5,918 bases of DNA from Candidatus Omnitrophica bacterium CG07_land_8_20_14_0_80_50_8. GTDB taxonomy: Bacteria; Omnitrophota; Gorgyraeia; 2-02-FULL-51-18. The DNA is taken from contig PEWW01000142.1 in assembly GCA_002779345.1 (NCBI GenBank), positions 1 through 5,918 on the forward strand, in the 5' to 3' direction. Each line of letters opens with the position of its first letter. Within the stretch, counting starts at the first letter, position 1. Under the pieces are notes generated by a model, which was not told the origin of the DNA, made no database searches, and saw nothing but the letters and a program-made list of their open reading frames with translations. This document shows, piece by piece, positions 5,153 through 5,918 of the stretch. The position numbers and the translations under genes are program-made.

Positions 5153-5918
5153 TTAATCGGTTAGGTTCCCCAAAACTGCCGATGCGTTTCGTAACAGCCC
5201 CGAAAGTTTGGCCCTTTTGAGCGGACTGCCCTGAAAGGCCTTTTGAAATTCTCCGTCTTCCTTTATCGATTGGACTTTTTTGAGGTCAAGCCAAGTGCCC
5301 GCCTTTTTTTCGGGATAAAATTCAGGATGCCGGGTGGTTTTCGCGCGACAATTGTGGGGGCACACTTCCTGACAAACGTCGCATCCAAAAACCCATTCTC
5401 CAATCTGGCCGGGCGGCAAAAATTCGTTTCTATTCTCAATGGTTAGGTAAGAAATGCATCGCCCGGCGTCCAATGAAGTGTCGTCCAAAAGCGCGGACGT
5501 GGGACAGGCTTCGATGCAAAGCCGGCATGACCCGCAACGGCCCGCTTGAGGCTTGTCATGCGCTAACTCCAGATCCGTAATTAAACTTGCCAAAAAAACC
5601 CATGAACCGTAATCCCTGGTAATAAGATTGGTATTTTTTCCGAAAAAACCCAAACCCGCTTGCTGGGCGAACGCCCTTTCCAAGAGGGGGCCGGTATCGA
5701 CGTATGATTTTATATACAGGGGCGCACGGCCGTGCGCCCCTGTTTCAACCTCGATGAATTTTACCAATCGTTTTAATTTTTTCTCAATCACCTTATGATA
5801 ATCAGCGCCATACGCGTATTTGGCCACCTTGCCTACGGCCGCATCTTGTGGTTTGGGATCCTGGGGGTGATAATAATTAACGGCTAGTGAGATGACCGAT
5901 CGGGCTTTTGGAAAAATT
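5153..5918 (-). CDS. queG: Epoxyqueuosine reductase QueG, N-terminus cut by window edge
   Basis: The reading frame stays open through the right edge (codons from 5917): residues before the in-frame GTG at 5827 read FPKARSVISLAVNYYHP, which is authentic QueG sequence, so that GTG is internal. The visible 254 residues carry KYAYGADYHK (33-42, the family's conserved G-x-DYH segment), YVDTGPLLER (72-81), AGLGFFGKN (87-95), and ferredoxin-like clusters C128-x2-C131-x2-C134-x3-C138-P, Cys154 (GRCISYLTIE), and C179-x2-C182-x3-C186-P, enough ligands for two 4Fe-4S centres. QueG is a cobalamin-dependent cytosolic enzyme that reduces epoxyqueuosine at tRNA position 34 to queuosine. The protein stops just after LLRNASAVLGN, so it is the short form without C-terminal HEAT-like repeats. 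Roughly 45-60 N-terminal residues are missing. The odd feature is an in-frame palindrome coding TGAHGRAPL (residues 59-67), listed separately. Confidence 0.95.
   Translation of the reverse strand, partial: IFPKARSVISLAVNYYHPQDPKPQDAAVGKVAKYAYGADYHKVIEKKLKRLVKFIEVETGAHGRAPLYIKSYVDTGPLLERAFAQQAGLGFFGKNTNLITRDYGSWVFLASLITDLELAHDKPQAGRCGSCRLCIEACPTSALLDDTSLDAGRCISYLTIENRNEFLPPGQIGEWVFGCDVCQEVCPHNCRAKTTRHPEFYPEKKAGTWLDLKKVQSIKEDGEFQKAFQGSPLKRAKLSGLLRNASAVLGNLTD
5716..5743. repeat. 28-base perfect palindrome embedded in queG coding sequence
   Basis: The arm ACAGGGGCGCACGG is followed at once by its exact reverse complement CCGTGCGCCCCTGT, with no spacer or mismatch. On the queG strand it is read in frame as Thr-Gly-Ala-His-Gly-Arg-Ala-Pro-Leu plus the first base of a Tyr codon. 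It is much more GC-rich than the adjacent AT-rich bases (ATATAAAAT follows on the coding strand). The core AGGGGCGCACGGCC...CCCCT resembles short palindromes I recall as dispersed repeats in several bacterial genomes. No T-run follows on the coding strand, so it is not an intrinsic terminator. Confidence 0.85.

Noticed and set aside
5716..5743. The queG palindrome as a transcription terminator or a restriction/attachment site
   Set aside because: No T-run follows the hairpin, it lies well inside an intact gene, and no integrase or flanking duplication is seen.

Overview
All genes supported in this window lie on the minus strand, so they read from high to low coordinates. In transcription order they are: queG (epoxyqueuosine reductase, N-terminus beyond the right edge); a 168-base gap holding an inverted, MITE-like repeat; a MoeB/ThiF-type adenylyltransferase with a C-terminal rhodanese domain; a DHH/DHHA1 phosphoesterase of the NrnA type; a 140-base gap with a good sigma-70-like promoter; an unrecognised 110-residue protein; leucyl aminopeptidase (pepA); and an MDR-superfamily oxidoreductase whose C-terminus lies beyond the left edge. 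No RNA gene, CRISPR array, transposase or plasmid/phage gene is visible.

The organism is a bacterium with roughly balanced GC, AT-rich promoters of ordinary sigma-70 form and Shine-Dalgarno sites. The gene set is housekeeping. The mixture of a short QueG without HEAT repeats, a MoeB-rhodanese fusion, a DHH phosphoesterase and small palindromic repeats would suit an uncultured lineage such as Omnitrophota or a neighbouring phylum. That placement is a guess from gene style, not something the sequence proves.

Two tight transcription groups can be seen. In the first, the adenylyltransferase-rhodanese and phosphoesterase genes overlap or nearly touch, which suggests translational coupling. A sulfur link is possible (sulfur transfer to a carrier protein beside a pAp/nano-RNA phosphatase) but unproven. 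In the second, orf110 and pepA share an ATGA stop/start overlap and the oxidoreductase follows 4 bases later, all downstream of the promoter at 2683-2712.

The most unusual feature is a perfect 28-base palindrome embedded in frame inside queG. It encodes the peptide TGAHGRAPL in a loop where recalled homologues are shorter, much like the palindromic elements known inside Rickettsia proteins. A second palindromic repeat of a different type sits just downstream of queG. Together they suggest that small mobile palindromes have colonised this genome, including a coding sequence. I found no convincing new defence or biosynthetic system.
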